DNA of 36,359 nt from Candidatus Bipolaricaulota bacterium. Its GTDB lineage: Bacteria; Bipolaricaulota; Bipolaricaulia; Bipolaricaulales; Bipolaricaulaceae. Shown in pieces: positions 22,075 through 30,672 of the stretch (within the stretch, counting starts at the first letter, position 1; every line of letters starts with the position of its first letter). The stretch spans positions 1-36,359 of the forward strand of contig JACIWJ010000013.1 of NCBI GenBank assembly GCA_014361015.1. The letters are read 5' to 3'. A program made the position numbers and the translations under genes. The notes under the pieces were generated by a model. It had not been told where the DNA came from. It did not search any database and saw only the letters and a list, made by a program, of their open reading frames with translations.

Positions 22075-23315
22075 CCGCGCCTCCGCACGATGATCGCTTC
22101 CTCCCCAGGTCCGGTGCCGATGAACGTCACGGGAACCCCCACCTGGGCTTCGACGAACCGCACGAAGCGGCGCGCCGCAGAGGGAAGCGCCTCGTAGTCG
22201 CGTATCCCCGCGATATCCTCCTCCCAGCCACGGAGGACCTCGTAGACGGGCTCTGCCCGTGCCAGGTCCTCGGCTCGAGGCGGGAACCCCGTGACCCTCT
22301 GCCCCTCGATCCGGTAGTCCACGGCGACCCGGATCTCACGAAGCCCGGAGAGGACGTCCAGCTTGGTGAGAGCGAGGTCGGTGAACGCGTTCACCGCGTG
22401 GGCGTAGCGCAGGGCGACGAGGTCGAGCCACCCGCAGCGGCGGGGGCGGCCGGTGGTCGCGCCGTACTCCCCGCCCTCCGCCCGCAGCCGCTCCCCGATC
22501 TCCCCTCCCTCCTCGGTGGGGAAGGGCCCTTCCCCAACGCGGGTCGTGTAGGCCTTCGTCACCCCGACCACCCGCTCCACCCGTGCCGTGGGGACCCCTG
22601 TCCCCCACCCGATGCCGTGGACGGTGGTCGTGGACGAGGTCACGTAGGGGTAGGTGCCGCAGTCGAGGTCGAGGAGCGTCCCCTGCGCCCCCTCGAACAC
22701 GACCTCCTCCCCCCGCTCGAGGGCACCGGCGATGGCCGCCCGGGCATCGCCGATGTGCGCCGCGAACCGGTCCCTGAACCGGAGCAGATCCTCCACCACC
22801 TGCTCGGGATCGAACCCCCCCCCGGCCACGCGGGAGGCCGCCCGGAGGTGCTCCCTCACCTGCCGCTCGTCGATGAGGTCGGCAAGGCGGAGGCCGCGGC
22901 GGGCGGCACGATCCGTGTAGCAGGGTCCCACCCCGCGGCGCGTGGTCCCAATCCGCTGCGCCGTCCCCTCCCTCTCCTCCAGCAGCCGGTGGTGGGGGAG
23001 GACGAGATGGGCCCGTTCCGAGAGGAGGAGCTCGGGGTGGGATCGCCCTTGGGCGAGGATCCCCCCTAGCTCGTCGGCGAGCACCCACGGGTCGACGGTA
23101 ACCCCGTGCCCGATCACGCCCTGGCACCCCGGGTGGAGCGCCCCGCACGGGACGAGGTGGAGGCGGACCGTCCCCCGGCCGTCCTCCACCGTGTGCCCGG
23201 CGTTCGCTCCCCCGTTGAACCGCACGCACATCCGCGCCCGCCGGCACAGGTGGTGGACGATCTTCCCCTTCGCTTCATCCCCCCACTGGGCCCCGATCAC
23301 GGCGGTCGCCCCCAT
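22071..23315 (-). CDS. purA: Adenylosuccinate synthetase
   Basis: A 414-residue GTP-dependent enzyme that joins aspartate to IMP, giving adenylosuccinate. The N-terminal AVIGAQWGDEAKGKIVHHL (about 4-22) is the phosphate-binding loop, with Ala where most family members have Gly (GDEGKGK). RFNGGANAGHTV (about 32-43), IGTTRRGVGPCYTDRAARRGLR, EGAQGTLLDLDCGTYPYVTSS and TKLDVLSGL all match. The ATG at 23315 follows GAGGAGGAGCTG and shares one base with the ileS stop (TGATG). purB, the next step to AMP, lies in the same gene run but upstream of ileS. Confidence 0.97.
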   Translation of the reverse strand: MGATAVIGAQWGDEAKGKIVHHLCRRARMCVRFNGGANAGHTVEDGRGTVRLHLVPCGALHPGCQGVIGHGVTVDPWVLADELGGILAQGRSHPELLLSERAHLVLPHHRLLEEREGTAQRIGTTRRGVGPCYTDRAARRGLRLADLIDERQVREHLRAASRVAGGGFDPEQVVEDLLRFRDRFAAHIGDARAAIAGALERGEEVVFEGAQGTLLDLDCGTYPYVTSSTTTVHGIGWGTGVPTARVERVVGVTKAYTTRVGEGPFPTEEGGEIGERLRAEGGEYGATTGRPRRCGWLDLVALRYAHAVNAFTDLALTKLDVLSGLREIRVAVDYRIEGQRVTGFPPRAEDLARAEPVYEVLRGWEEDIAGIRDYEALPSAARRFVRFVEAQVGVPVTFIGTGPGEEAIIVRRRG

Positions 23316-26300
23316 CAGCTCCTCCTCCGCAGCCAGACCCGTCCCCGTCGCCCGTGGACGTCGAGGGCGACCTCGTGCTCGGCCCCGGCGAGCTTCCCCG
23401 CGTGGCAGCCCACGGCAAGGACCTCGTCCTGGATCTCGCGGGAGAAGCGGCGAAAGAGGTCCCCCAGGTCCCCCTCGTAGCCGATCTCGATCCGGTCCGT
23501 GACCTGGAATCCCGCTTCCTTCCGCGCCAGCTGCAGCCGGTGGACGAGCTCCCGCAGGTCCCCCCGCGCGCGGAGCTCGTCGTCGAGGCGCAGGTCGAGG
23601 GCCACCGCGCCGTCCGTCCCCGCGAACACGGCGTAGCCATCGGCGGGGTGCCACTCCACCTTCAGCAGGTCGGACGTCAACCGGACCGTCTCCCCAGCGA
23701 CGGCGAGGTCCACGTGGCCCTGCCGATCGAGGGCCGCGGCGAGCTCCCGCGGATCGCGCGCGGCGACGGCGTGGGCGATCTCCGGGGCGCGGTCCCCGTA
23801 CAGGGGCCCCGCCCGCCGGAAGTCGAGGGCCACCTTGGGCACCTGATAGGAGGTGAGGCCTCTCTCCGGGGAGACCCGCACCACGTTCACCTCCTCGCGG
23901 AGGAGCTGCCACAGCTCGTCAGGGATCGCCTCGTCCCCTTCCCGGGCCTGGACGTGGAGGGCCGGGAGGGGCTGACGGACCTTGACCCTGGCCCGGTTGC
24001 GAGCAGCGAGGGCCAATGACGCCACGGCCCGGATCCGGCTCATCTGGGCTTCCAGCACGCGATCGCGGGGGAACCCGTGCGGCCAGTCCGCGAGGTGGAC
24101 GCTCTCCGGGTCCTCCTCCGTGCGCAGGGACCCCCACATCGCCTCGGCGAGGAACGGCGTGAACGGGGCGAGGAGGAGCGAGAGGGTCTTCAGGGCCTCG
24201 TACAGGGTGCCGTAGGCGCAGAGCTTGTCGGGCGTCAACCCCTCCCCCCAAAACCGAGGGCGGGAGAGGCGGATGTACCAGTTGGAGAGATCGTCGACCA
24301 GGGCGGCGAGCTCGCGCGTCGCGGCGAGGGGGTCGTAGCCATCGAGGGCGGCTGTGACCCCTTCCACCACCGCCCCCAGTCGGGACAGGAGCCACCGATC
24401 GAGGGCCGGACGCTTGGCCGGGATGGCCAGCCCCGGGGTGAACCCGTCGATCGCCGCGTAGAGGACGAGGAAGTCGTGGCAGTTCCGCACCGTGTCGAGG
24501 ATCCCAAACCGAGCTTGGCGGGCCCCGTCCTCTGTGTACCGCCGCTCGTTCCAGGGCGCGGACTCGGAGGCAAGGTACCACCGCATCGCATCCGCCCCAT
24601 GGGCCTCGACGATCGGCATCGGGTCGAGCACATTGCCCCGCGACTTGCTCATCTTCTGACCTTCGGCGTCGAGCCCCATCCCCGTCACGAGGACGTGCCG
24701 GTACGGGGCGGACCCGTGGAGGAGGACCCCCGTGACGAGCATCGTGTAGAACCAGCCCCGGGTTTGGTCGAGGCCTTCGCTGATGAAGTCCGCGGGGTAG
24801 GACTCCTTGAACCGGTCCACGTTCGCGAACGGGTAGTGCCACTGGGCGGTGTGCATCGAGCCGGAGTCGAACCAGGTGTCCAGGACGTAGGGGACGCGGC
24901 GCATCGCCCCCCCGCAGGGGCAGCGGAGCTCGATCCGATCCACGTGCGGCCGATGGAGCTCCACCGCGCGGGCCAGCGCGGGATCGAGGGCGTGCTCGAC
25001 CAGTTCCGCCCGCGATCCCACCACCCGCGCCTCCCCGCACGCATCACAGATCCACACCGGGAGCGGGGTTCCCCAGTACCGATCGCGGGACAGGGCCCAG
25101 TCCCGCATCGAGCGGAGGAAATCGCCGAACCGGCTTTCCCCGACGTGCGCCGGGTGCCAAGCGATCGCCTCGCTCGCCGCGAGGATCTCGTCCTTGGCGC
25201 GCGTCGTGGCGATGAACCACGAGTCGAGGGCGTAGTACAGGAGCGGCGTATCGCACCGCCAGCAGAACGGGTAGTCGTGCTCGCAGGTCTCCGCCCGAAA
25301 CAGGCGCCCCCGGGCCGCGAGGTCGTGGAGGATGAGCGGATCCGCGTCCTTCACGGCGGCGCCGGCAGCGAGGGGGAACTCGCCGGTGAACCGCCCCCTC
25401 CGGTCCACCGGTTGGAGGAACGGAAGGCCAAGACCCTGACCGAGCTCGTAGTCCTCCTCCCCGAACGCGGGAGCGATGTGGACGATCCCCGTCCCTTCGT
25501 CCAGCGACACGAAGTCAGCAGGCCACACTTGATACGCATCATCGCTGCGCGCCAACCCGTACAGGGGGTCGTAGTGGCGGTGGAGAAGCTCGTGCCCAGG
25601 GAAGAGGCGAACGACCTTCGCGTCGTCCCCCAACACCGAGAAGACCCGGGATTCAGCAAGGATCAGCCGCTCTCCCTCGTGCTGGACCTCGGCGTACTGG
25701 GCGTCGGGGTGGATGGCCACGGCCACGTTCGCGGGGAGCGTCCAGGGGGTGGTGGTCCACACGAGCAGGGAGACATCCGGAGCGCCGCGCAGCGGCATCC
25801 GGACGAACACGGAGGGGTCGACAACCCGCCGGTACCCCTGAGCCACCTCGTGGGAGGAGAGGGACGTCCCGCAGCGGGGACAGTAGGGGAGGACCTTGTG
25901 CCCGGGGTAGAGGAGGCCCCGGGCATGGATCTCCTTGAGCTCCCACCACAGGGTCTCGATGTAGTCGTCGTGGTACGTGGCATAGGGGTGTTCGAGATCG
26001 ATCCAGAACCCCATCCGACGGATCATGTCCTCCCAGGCGCGGATGTAGCGGTGCACGGAGTCCTTGCACCGGGCGACGAACCGCTCCACCCCGTAGCGCT
26101 CGATGTCGGCCTTGGTGCTGATCCCGAGCTCCTTCTCCACCTCGAGCTCCACGGGGAGGCCGTGGCAATCCCACCCTGCCCTCCGTTCCACGAGTCGGCC
26201 CTGCATGGTGTGGTAGCGGGGGAAGAGGTCCTTCTGCAGTCGCGCCAGCAGGTGCCCAATGTGGGGACGGCCATTGGCGGTGGGGGGCCCTTCGTAGAAC

Positions 26301-26422
26301 ACGTACCGGGGACGCCCCCGCCTCCCTTCCACCGACCGGGAGAAAACGCGCTTCTCCTCCCAGAACGACAGCACCGCCCGTTCGCGGCGCACTGGATCTG
26401 CCTCAAGCTTCGTCAACCCCAC
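23315..26422 (-). CDS. ileS: Isoleucyl-tRNA synthetase, type 2 (eukaryotic-like)
   Basis: A 1035-residue class I synthetase charging tRNA-Ile. HIGH is at 54-57 (GRPHIGHLL) and KMSKS at 590-594. GWDCHGLPVE (83-92) and the 1035-residue length with an extended C-terminal region point to the type 2 form, a group often associated with resistance to mupirocin. The CP1 editing domain contains TTTPWTLPANVAVAIHP (223-239) and the editing-site Asp region GTGIVHIAPAFGEEDY (310-325). Cysteine pairs CPRC (181-184), CWRC (387-390), CDAC (459-462) and CPC (501-503) may bind zinc. The start is GTG at 26422 after AAGGAGGAGCGG. A leader of about 140 nt with a short peptide ORF precedes it. No T-box is seen. 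Confidence 0.96.
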   Translation of the reverse strand: MGLTKLEADPVRRERAVLSFWEEKRVFSRSVEGRRGRPRYVFYEGPPTANGRPHIGHLLARLQKDLFPRYHTMQGRLVERRAGWDCHGLPVELEVEKELGISTKADIERYGVERFVARCKDSVHRYIRAWEDMIRRMGFWIDLEHPYATYHDDYIETLWWELKEIHARGLLYPGHKVLPYCPRCGTSLSSHEVAQGYRRVVDPSVFVRMPLRGAPDVSLLVWTTTPWTLPANVAVAIHPDAQYAEVQHEGERLILAESRVFSVLGDDAKVVRLFPGHELLHRHYDPLYGLARSDDAYQVWPADFVSLDEGTGIVHIAPAFGEEDYELGQGLGLPFLQPVDRRGRFTGEFPLAAGAAVKDADPLILHDLAARGRLFRAETCEHDYPFCWRCDTPLLYYALDSWFIATTRAKDEILAASEAIAWHPAHVGESRFGDFLRSMRDWALSRDRYWGTPLPVWICDACGEARVVGSRAELVEHALDPALARAVELHRPHVDRIELRCPCGGAMRRVPYVLDTWFDSGSMHTAQWHYPFANVDRFKESYPADFISEGLDQTRGWFYTMLVTGVLLHGSAPYRHVLVTGMGLDAEGQKMSKSRGNVLDPMPIVEAHGADAMRWYLASESAPWNERRYTEDGARQARFGILDTVRNCHDFLVLYAAIDGFTPGLAIPAKRPALDRWLLSRLGAVVEGVTAALDGYDPLAATRELAALVDDLSNWYIRLSRPRFWGEGLTPDKLCAYGTLYEALKTLSLLLAPFTPFLAEAMWGSLRTEEDPESVHLADWPHGFPRDRVLEAQMSRIRAVASLALAARNRARVKVRQPLPALHVQAREGDEAIPDELWQLLREEVNVVRVSPERGLTSYQVPKVALDFRRAGPLYGDRAPEIAHAVAARDPRELAAALDRQGHVDLAVAGETVRLTSDLLKVEWHPADGYAVFAGTDGAVALDLRLDDELRARGDLRELVHRLQLARKEAGFQVTDRIEIGYEGDLGDLFRRFSREIQDEVLAVGCHAGKLAGAEHEVALDVHGRRGRVWLRRRS

Positions 26423-26497
26423 CCGCTCCTCCTTCGAACGCGCAACAGACCATGGCCTTGGATCTTGCTCGGGAACGCCAGAAAACGCTGGAGAGAG

Positions 26498-26554
26498 TTA
26501 TCCCTGCCCCTGGAGGGGCAGGATGGGGCGGCAGATCCATGTTCGCTCAGGCAT
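26498..26554 (-). CDS. Possible leader peptide upstream of ileS (18 residues)
   Basis: A short frame MPERTWICRPILPLQGQG, overlapping the last bases of purB. It has a GGAG ribosome-like site 7 nt upstream and lies downstream of a TATAAT. Two isoleucine codons (residues 7 and 11) precede a strong hairpin (26503-26522, 8-bp stem CCTGCCCC/GGGGCAGG) that includes the last sense codons. The layout recalls attenuation leaders. However, isoleucine enrichment is modest, and no poly-T terminator follows, so regulation is speculative. Confidence 0.35.
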   Translation of the reverse strand: MPERTWICRPILPLQGQG

Positions 26555-27866
26555 CGCGGTCTCCACGGGTATTATAGCCCCCCCTTCGCACCCGGTCGAA
26601 CGCCTCTCCCACGCGGCGGAGGACCGTGGGAAGGTCGAACAGATCACGCCACCCCTCGTTGCCGAGCCTTTCCCGGACGAGGGGATCCTCCCCGGCGACC
26701 TGAGCGAGGTCCTTCCCCGTCGTGCGCGACCGGTCGGCGAGGTGGGCCACGAGCTCGTGGGCCTGGCGCCGGCCCATCCCGGCGCGGACGAGGGCCAGGA
26801 GCAGCCCCTCCGAGAACGGGAGGCCCCGCGCCTCCTCGATCCGGACGCGCATCCGCTCCGGAAAGACCCGCAGCTCGACGATGAGGCCCCGCGCCCGCTC
26901 GAGCATGTAGTCCGTGAGGGTGAAGCACTGCGGGAAGAGGACCCGCTCCACCGAGGAGTGGGACATGTCCCGCTCGTGCCACAGGGCGTTGTCCTCCAGG
27001 GCCGGCCCCAGCGAGGCGCGCACCACCCGCGCCAGCCCACACAGGCGCTCGGACAGGATTGGGTTCCTCTTGTGGGGCATCGCCGATGAGCCCTCCGGAC
27101 GGCCCTCCGCGACCTCCGCCACCTCGGAGCGTGACAGGTTCCGCACCTCGAGGGCGATCTTCTCCACGAGCGACGCCGCGGACGCGAGGGAGAACAGGAC
27201 CTCGGCGTGGCGGTCGCGGGCGATGACTTGGGTTGCCACCGGGCACGGCCGGAGCCCGAGCGCGGCGAGGGCCCTCTCCTCGGCTGGGGGAGGGAAGTGG
27301 GCATGGGTCCCCACCGCGCCGGAGAGCTTCCCCACCGCGATCCCCTCCCGGGCCCGCACCAAGCGCTCCCGGACCCGCCCCAACTCGTCGTACCAAGCGA
27401 GGATCTTTAGTCCAAACGTGGTCGGCTGCGCCCACTGCCCATGGGTCCGGCCGAGGATCGGCGTGTCCCGGTGCCGATCCGCAAGATCCCACAACGCATC
27501 CCCGAGGCGATCCGCCTTGCCAAGCAGGAGATCGAGGGCCTCCCCGAGGGCGAGGGACAACGCGGTGTCCTTGACATCGGACGAGGTGAGGCCGTAGTGG
27601 AGCCATCGTCCATCGGGACCCACCTCCTCCTCCACCGCCCACAGGAACGCGACGAGGTCGTGCCCGATCTCCTCCTCCAACCTCCGGACGCGCTCCTCGG
27701 GGACCCTCGCCCGGGCCCGGACCCGGCCCGCCGTCCCCGCCGGGACGATCCCCAGTTCCTCCAGGGCCTGGAGCGCCGCGAGCTCCACCGCAAGCCATCG
27801 CGCGAGGGTCGCGCGCCGGCTCCAGAGGTCCTTCATCGGCCGCAGGGCGTACCGATCGGTGGCCAC
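26547..27866 (-). CDS. purB: Adenylosuccinate lyase
   Basis: A 439-residue fumarase/aspartase-superfamily enzyme. It cleaves fumarate from adenylosuccinate and from SAICAR in purine synthesis. The superfamily signature GSSAMPHKRNPI (259-270) includes the flexible-loop catalytic serine. LGRTHGQWAQPTTFG (138-152) and YGLTSSDVKDTA (91-102) supply the other active-site segments. The GTG at 27866 is chosen over longer frames: homology starts with DRYALRPMKDLWS, and a -10 (TATCCT) lies 6 nt upstream, indicating leaderless transcription. It is divergent from the transketolase gene. Confidence 0.96.
   Translation of the reverse strand: MATDRYALRPMKDLWSRRATLARWLAVELAALQALEELGIVPAGTAGRVRARARVPEERVRRLEEEIGHDLVAFLWAVEEEVGPDGRWLHYGLTSSDVKDTALSLALGEALDLLLGKADRLGDALWDLADRHRDTPILGRTHGQWAQPTTFGLKILAWYDELGRVRERLVRAREGIAVGKLSGAVGTHAHFPPPAEERALAALGLRPCPVATQVIARDRHAEVLFSLASAASLVEKIALEVRNLSRSEVAEVAEGRPEGSSAMPHKRNPILSERLCGLARVVRASLGPALEDNALWHERDMSHSSVERVLFPQCFTLTDYMLERARGLIVELRVFPERMRVRIEEARGLPFSEGLLLALVRAGMGRRQAHELVAHLADRSRTTGKDLAQVAGEDPLVRERLGNEGWRDLFDLPTVLRRVGEAFDRVRRGGYNTRGDRDA
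26571..26600 (-). promoter_or_regulatory. Possible ileS promoter inside the end of purB
   Basis: On the minus strand a perfect TATAAT (26576-26571) lies 18 nt after TTCGAC (26600-26595), a weak -35. A start near 26564 would produce a leader of about 140 nt before the ileS GTG at 26422. Confidence 0.5.
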
Positions 27867-27872
27867 GCCCGA

Positions 27873-27902
27873 AGGATAGAGCGAACGGGTACGCGCTGCC
27901 AA
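27873..27902 (-). promoter_or_regulatory. purB promoter, leaderless geometry
   Basis: Minus strand TTGGCA (27902-27897), 18-nt spacer, TATCCT (27878-27873), then TCGGGC and the GTG start at 27866. The same TCGGGC-GTG junction is found at holA. Confidence 0.6.
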
Positions 27903-27926
27903 TCGCGGCCCCCCGCTGCGAGCGGC

Positions 27927-27932
27927 TATAAT
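27927..27932 (+). promoter_or_regulatory. Transketolase -10 element, leaderless geometry
   Basis: A perfect TATAAT ends 7 nt before GTG at 27940. The in-frame ATG at 27931 lies inside the -10 itself and so would not be transcribed, which makes GTG the likely start. No clear -35 is seen. Confidence 0.6.
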
Positions 27933-27939
27933 GCGCCCC

Positions 27940-30051
27940 GTGGAGGGTCCGACGACCTGGACGGAGCAGGACCGGCAGGCCGTGAACGCGCTGCGTTTCC
28001 TCGCCGCGGACGCCGTGGAGCGAGCCAAGTCCGGCCATCCTGGGCTTCCCCTCGGGGCAGCGCCGATGGCGTATGTCCTGTGGGCCCGCCATCTCAAGCA
28101 CAACCCCCACGACCCCGCTTGGCCGAACCGGGATCGGTTCGTCCTCTCCGCGGGGCACGGATCGGCCCTCCTCTACGCGCTGCTGCATCTCGCCGGCTAC
28201 GACCTGCCGCTGGACGAGCTCAAGCGGTTCCGCCAATGGGGAAGTCGGACCCCAGGCCACCCTGAGGCCGGGCTGACCCCAGGGGTGGAGGCGACGACCG
28301 GCCCCCTGGGCCAGGGGTTGGCGATGGCGGTGGGGATGGCGATCGCGGAGGCCCACCTCGCCGCGCGGTTCAACCGCCCCGGCTGCCCGGTCGTGGACCA
28401 CCGCACGTACGTGCTCGCCAGCGACGGGGACCTCATGGAGGGGGTCTCCGCCGAGGCGTGCGCCCTCGCCGGCCACCTCCGGCTGGGAAAGCTCGTCGTC
28501 CTCTACGACCGGAACGGGATCTCCCTCGCCGGATCCACCGGGCTCGCGTTCACCGAGGACGTGGGAGCACGGTTCGCCGCCCAGGGGTGGCACGTGGCGG
28601 AGGTACCGGACGGCGAGGACCTTGCGGCGATCGACCGCGCCCTCCGCGAGGCCACCGAAGCGCGCGATCGTCCTTCCCTCCTCGTGATCTCGACAACGAT
28701 CGGCTACGGTGCCCCCACCAAAGCGGGCACCTTCCACGCCCACGGCTCCCCCCTCGGGGAGGAGGAGCTGCGAGGGGCGAAGCGGGCCCTCGGCTGGCCC
28801 GAGGAGCCGACGTTCCTCGTCCCCGATGGGGTGCGGGAGCGGCTTGCGGAAGCGGCGGCCCGCGGAAGGGAGGAACAGGAACGCTGGCACAAGCTCATCC
28901 AGCGCTACCGGGTGGACCACCCAGAGCTCGCCCGGGACCTCCTCCGCCGGCTGCGGGGCGAGCTGCCTCCGGATTGGGACGCGGATCTCCCCTCGTTCCC
29001 CCCCGGGGAGAAGGGGATCTCGACCCGCAGGGCCGCGGAGGCTGTCCTGCAGCGCCTCGCCCAAACCGTGCCCGAGCTCGTGGGCGGGTCGGCGGACCTC
29101 AACCCCTCGTGCCTCACCTGGCTCAAGGGCCAGGGGGACTTCGGCCCCCCGCCGGGACCGGCCGACCGACAGGGCGAGGTGGGCGGTGGCTGGAGCTACG
29201 GCGGCCGGAACGTCCACTTCGGGGTCCGCGAGCACGCGATGGGGGCGATCGCGGTGGGGATGGCCCGTCACGGCGGGGTACGGCCGTTCACAGGCACGTT
29301 CCTCGTCTTCTCCGACTACATGCGCCCCCCGATCCGCTTGGCCGCCCTGATGCACGTGCCGGTCGTGTTCGCCTTCACCCACGACTCGATCGCCCTCGGC
29401 GAGGACGGCCCGACCCACCAGCCGGTCGAGCACCTGCTCTCCCTGCGCGCGATTCCCAACCTGACCGTGATCCGCCCTGCGGATGCGGCCGAGACCGTCG
29501 AGGCGTGGCGGGCGGCCCTCCTCCGCCGGAACGGCCCCACCGCCCTCGTCCTCACCCGCCAGGACCTCCCCGTCCTCGATCGGTCCCGTCTTGCTTCCCC
29601 CCACGGCCTGCACCGGGGGGGGTACATCCTCTGGGAGAGCGCACCCGGGAAAGATCCTGAGCTGATCCTCCTCGCAACCGGTTCGGAGGTCCACGTGGCG
29701 CTCGAGGCCGGGGAGGAGTTGGCGCGGGACGGCGTCCGGGTGCGGGTCGTGGCGCTCCCAAGCTGGGACCTGTTCGATCGCCAGCCGCGTGACTACCGGG
29801 ACCAGATCCTCCCTCCGCGGGTCCGAGCGCGGGTGGCGGTCGAGGCCGGGATCCGGCTGGGGTGGGAGCACTACGTGGGCCTGGACGGGGAGATCGTCGG
29901 GCTGGGGTCGTTCGGGGCCAGTGCCCCAGGGCCGGTCCTCCTCCGGGAGTTCGGGATCACCCCCCCCGCCGTGGCCGCGGCCGGGCGGCGGGCCCTGGCC
30001 AGAGTTGCTGCTCAAAGCGGAGGGGACTACCATCCTCCCGCGGGTCCGTAG
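27940..30051 (+). CDS. tkt: Transketolase
   Basis: A 703-residue thiamine-diphosphate enzyme that moves two-carbon units between sugar phosphates in the pentose phosphate pathway. Present are [20 protein letters not shown] (about 29-48), [17 protein letters not shown] (about 118-134), the TPP/metal motif [10 protein letters not shown] through N192 (about 161-192), and the cofactor glutamate in [14 protein letters not shown]. The C-terminal domain has [11 protein letters not shown] and [16 protein letters not shown] is preferred over the ATG nine bases earlier because that ATG overlaps the -10. The 3' end overlaps tRNA-Met by 10 nt: the stop TAG is tRNA positions 8-10. It is divergent from purB. 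Confidence 0.96.
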   Translation: MEGPTTWTEQDRQAVNALRFLAADAVERAKSGHPGLPLGAAPMAYVLWARHLKHNPHDPAWPNRDRFVLSAGHGSALLYALLHLAGYDLPLDELKRFRQWGSRTPGHPEAGLTPGVEATTGPLGQGLAMAVGMAIAEAHLAARFNRPGCPVVDHRTYVLASDGDLMEGVSAEACALAGHLRLGKLVVLYDRNGISLAGSTGLAFTEDVGARFAAQGWHVAEVPDGEDLAAIDRALREATEARDRPSLLVISTTIGYGAPTKAGTFHAHGSPLGEEELRGAKRALGWPEEPTFLVPDGVRERLAEAAARGREEQERWHKLIQRYRVDHPELARDLLRRLRGELPPDWDADLPSFPPGEKGISTRRAAEAVLQRLAQTVPELVGGSADLNPSCLTWLKGQGDFGPPPGPADRQGEVGGGWSYGGRNVHFGVREHAMGAIAVGMARHGGVRPFTGTFLVFSDYMRPPIRLAALMHVPVVFAFTHDSIALGEDGPTHQPVEHLLSLRAIPNLTVIRPADAAETVEAWRAALLRRNGPTALVLTRQDLPVLDRSRLASPHGLHRGGYILWESAPGKDPELILLATGSEVHVALEAGEELARDGVRVRVVALPSWDLFDRQPRDYRDQILPPRVRARVAVEAGIRLGWEHYVGLDGEIVGLGSFGASAPGPVLLREFGITPPAVAAAGRRALARVAAQSGGDYHPPAGP
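30005..30033 (+). promoter_or_regulatory. tRNA-Met promoter inside the end of the transketolase gene
   Basis: TTGCTG (30005-30010), 17-nt spacer, TACCAT (30028-30033), then CCTCCCGC and the first tRNA base at 30042. The spacing of 8 nt and the TACCATC-TCCCGC sequence repeat those of tRNA-Leu. Confidence 0.65.
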
Positions 30052-30114
30052 CTCAGGGGGTAGAGCAGCCGGCTCATAACCGGTTGGTCGCAGGTTCAAA
30101 CCCTGCCGGGCCCA
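30042..30114 (+). tRNA. tRNA-Met, anticodon CAT (elongator type)
   Basis: A 73-nt cloverleaf. The acceptor stem is GGGTCCG / CGGGCCC with one T-G pair, the D arm GCTC...GAGC, and the anticodon stem GCCGG / CCGGT. Its loop CTCATAA puts CAT at 30075-30077. The T arm is GCAGG-TTCAAAC-CCTGC and the discriminator is A. A paired G1-C72 and the absence of three G-C pairs next to the loop argue against initiator tRNA. A lysidine-type tRNA-Ile(CAT) cannot be fully excluded. CCA is not encoded. The first 10 nt lie inside the transketolase reading frame. Confidence 0.93.
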
Positions 30115-30151
30115 CAGATCGGCGCGGCGGTGCGCTGGTTGAGGAGGGGGG

Positions 30152-30667
30152 ATGAGGAAGATCTTCGTGAACGTGGATGGCAGTTCCCACGGCAACCCCG
30201 GGGAGTCCGCGATCGGGGTCCTCGTCACCGACGACAAGGGGCAGGTCCTGGACCAAGTGTCGAAGCTCATCGGGCGGGCGACGAACAACGTCGCGGAGTA
30301 CAAGGCCCTCCTGGAGGGGATCCGCCTCGCCATCGAGCTCTCCCCGGACGAAGCCGTGTTCCTCACCGACAACCAGCTCGTCGCGAACCAGGTGAACGGG
30401 TTCTACAAGGTCCGCGAGCCCCACCTCGAACTCCTGAACCGGAACGCCCTCGACCTCCTCGCCCGGCTCCCCCGGTGGCGCGTGAACTTCGTGGAGGGGG
30501 AGATCAACCACGCCGCGCACCGGCTGGCCGAGCAGGCGTTCCGCGAGCGCACGCGCCAGGAGCGTGAGCGGAACGATCTCCTGCGCGAGATCGGCCACCT
30601 CCTCGACGGGTTGTCCGTCGACGACCTGCGGCGGCTGGCCGCCCACGTACGCTCCCTCCGCCCGTAG
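30152..30667 (+). CDS. rnhA: RNase HI-family protein
   Basis: A 171-residue ribonuclease H-like protein, expected to cut RNA in RNA-DNA hybrids. Catalytic carboxylates D9 ([13 protein letters not shown]), E49 ([12 protein letters not shown]) and D73 ([13 protein letters not shown]) are present. The fourth position, usually Asp in N-x-x-A-D-x-L-A, is His123 here ([11 protein letters not shown]). A helical, charged C-terminal extension of about 40 residues (130-171) follows the fold. The ATG at 30152 follows GAGGAGGGGGG. It is 37 bp after tRNA-Met and 5 bp before dtd, so it is probably co-transcribed with dtd and rpmF. Confidence 0.88.
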   Translation: MRKIFVNVDGSSHGNPGESAIGVLVTDDKGQVLDQVSKLIGRATNNVAEYKALLEGIRLAIELSPDEAVFLTDNQLVANQVNGFYKVREPHLELLNRNALDLLARLPRWRVNFVEGEINHAAHRLAEQAFRERTRQERERNDLLREIGHLLDGLSVDDLRRLAAHVRSLRP

Positions 30668-30672
30668 AGCGG

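Noticed and set aside
26422-26560. T-box riboswitch upstream of ileS
   Set aside because: No T-box core (AGGGTGG-type) or specifier stem-loop is visible, and the hairpin has no following T-tract.
27931-27939. ATG at 27931 as the transketolase start
   Set aside because: It is part of the TATAAT -10 hexamer and would not be in the mRNA; GTG at 27940 has the leaderless spacing.
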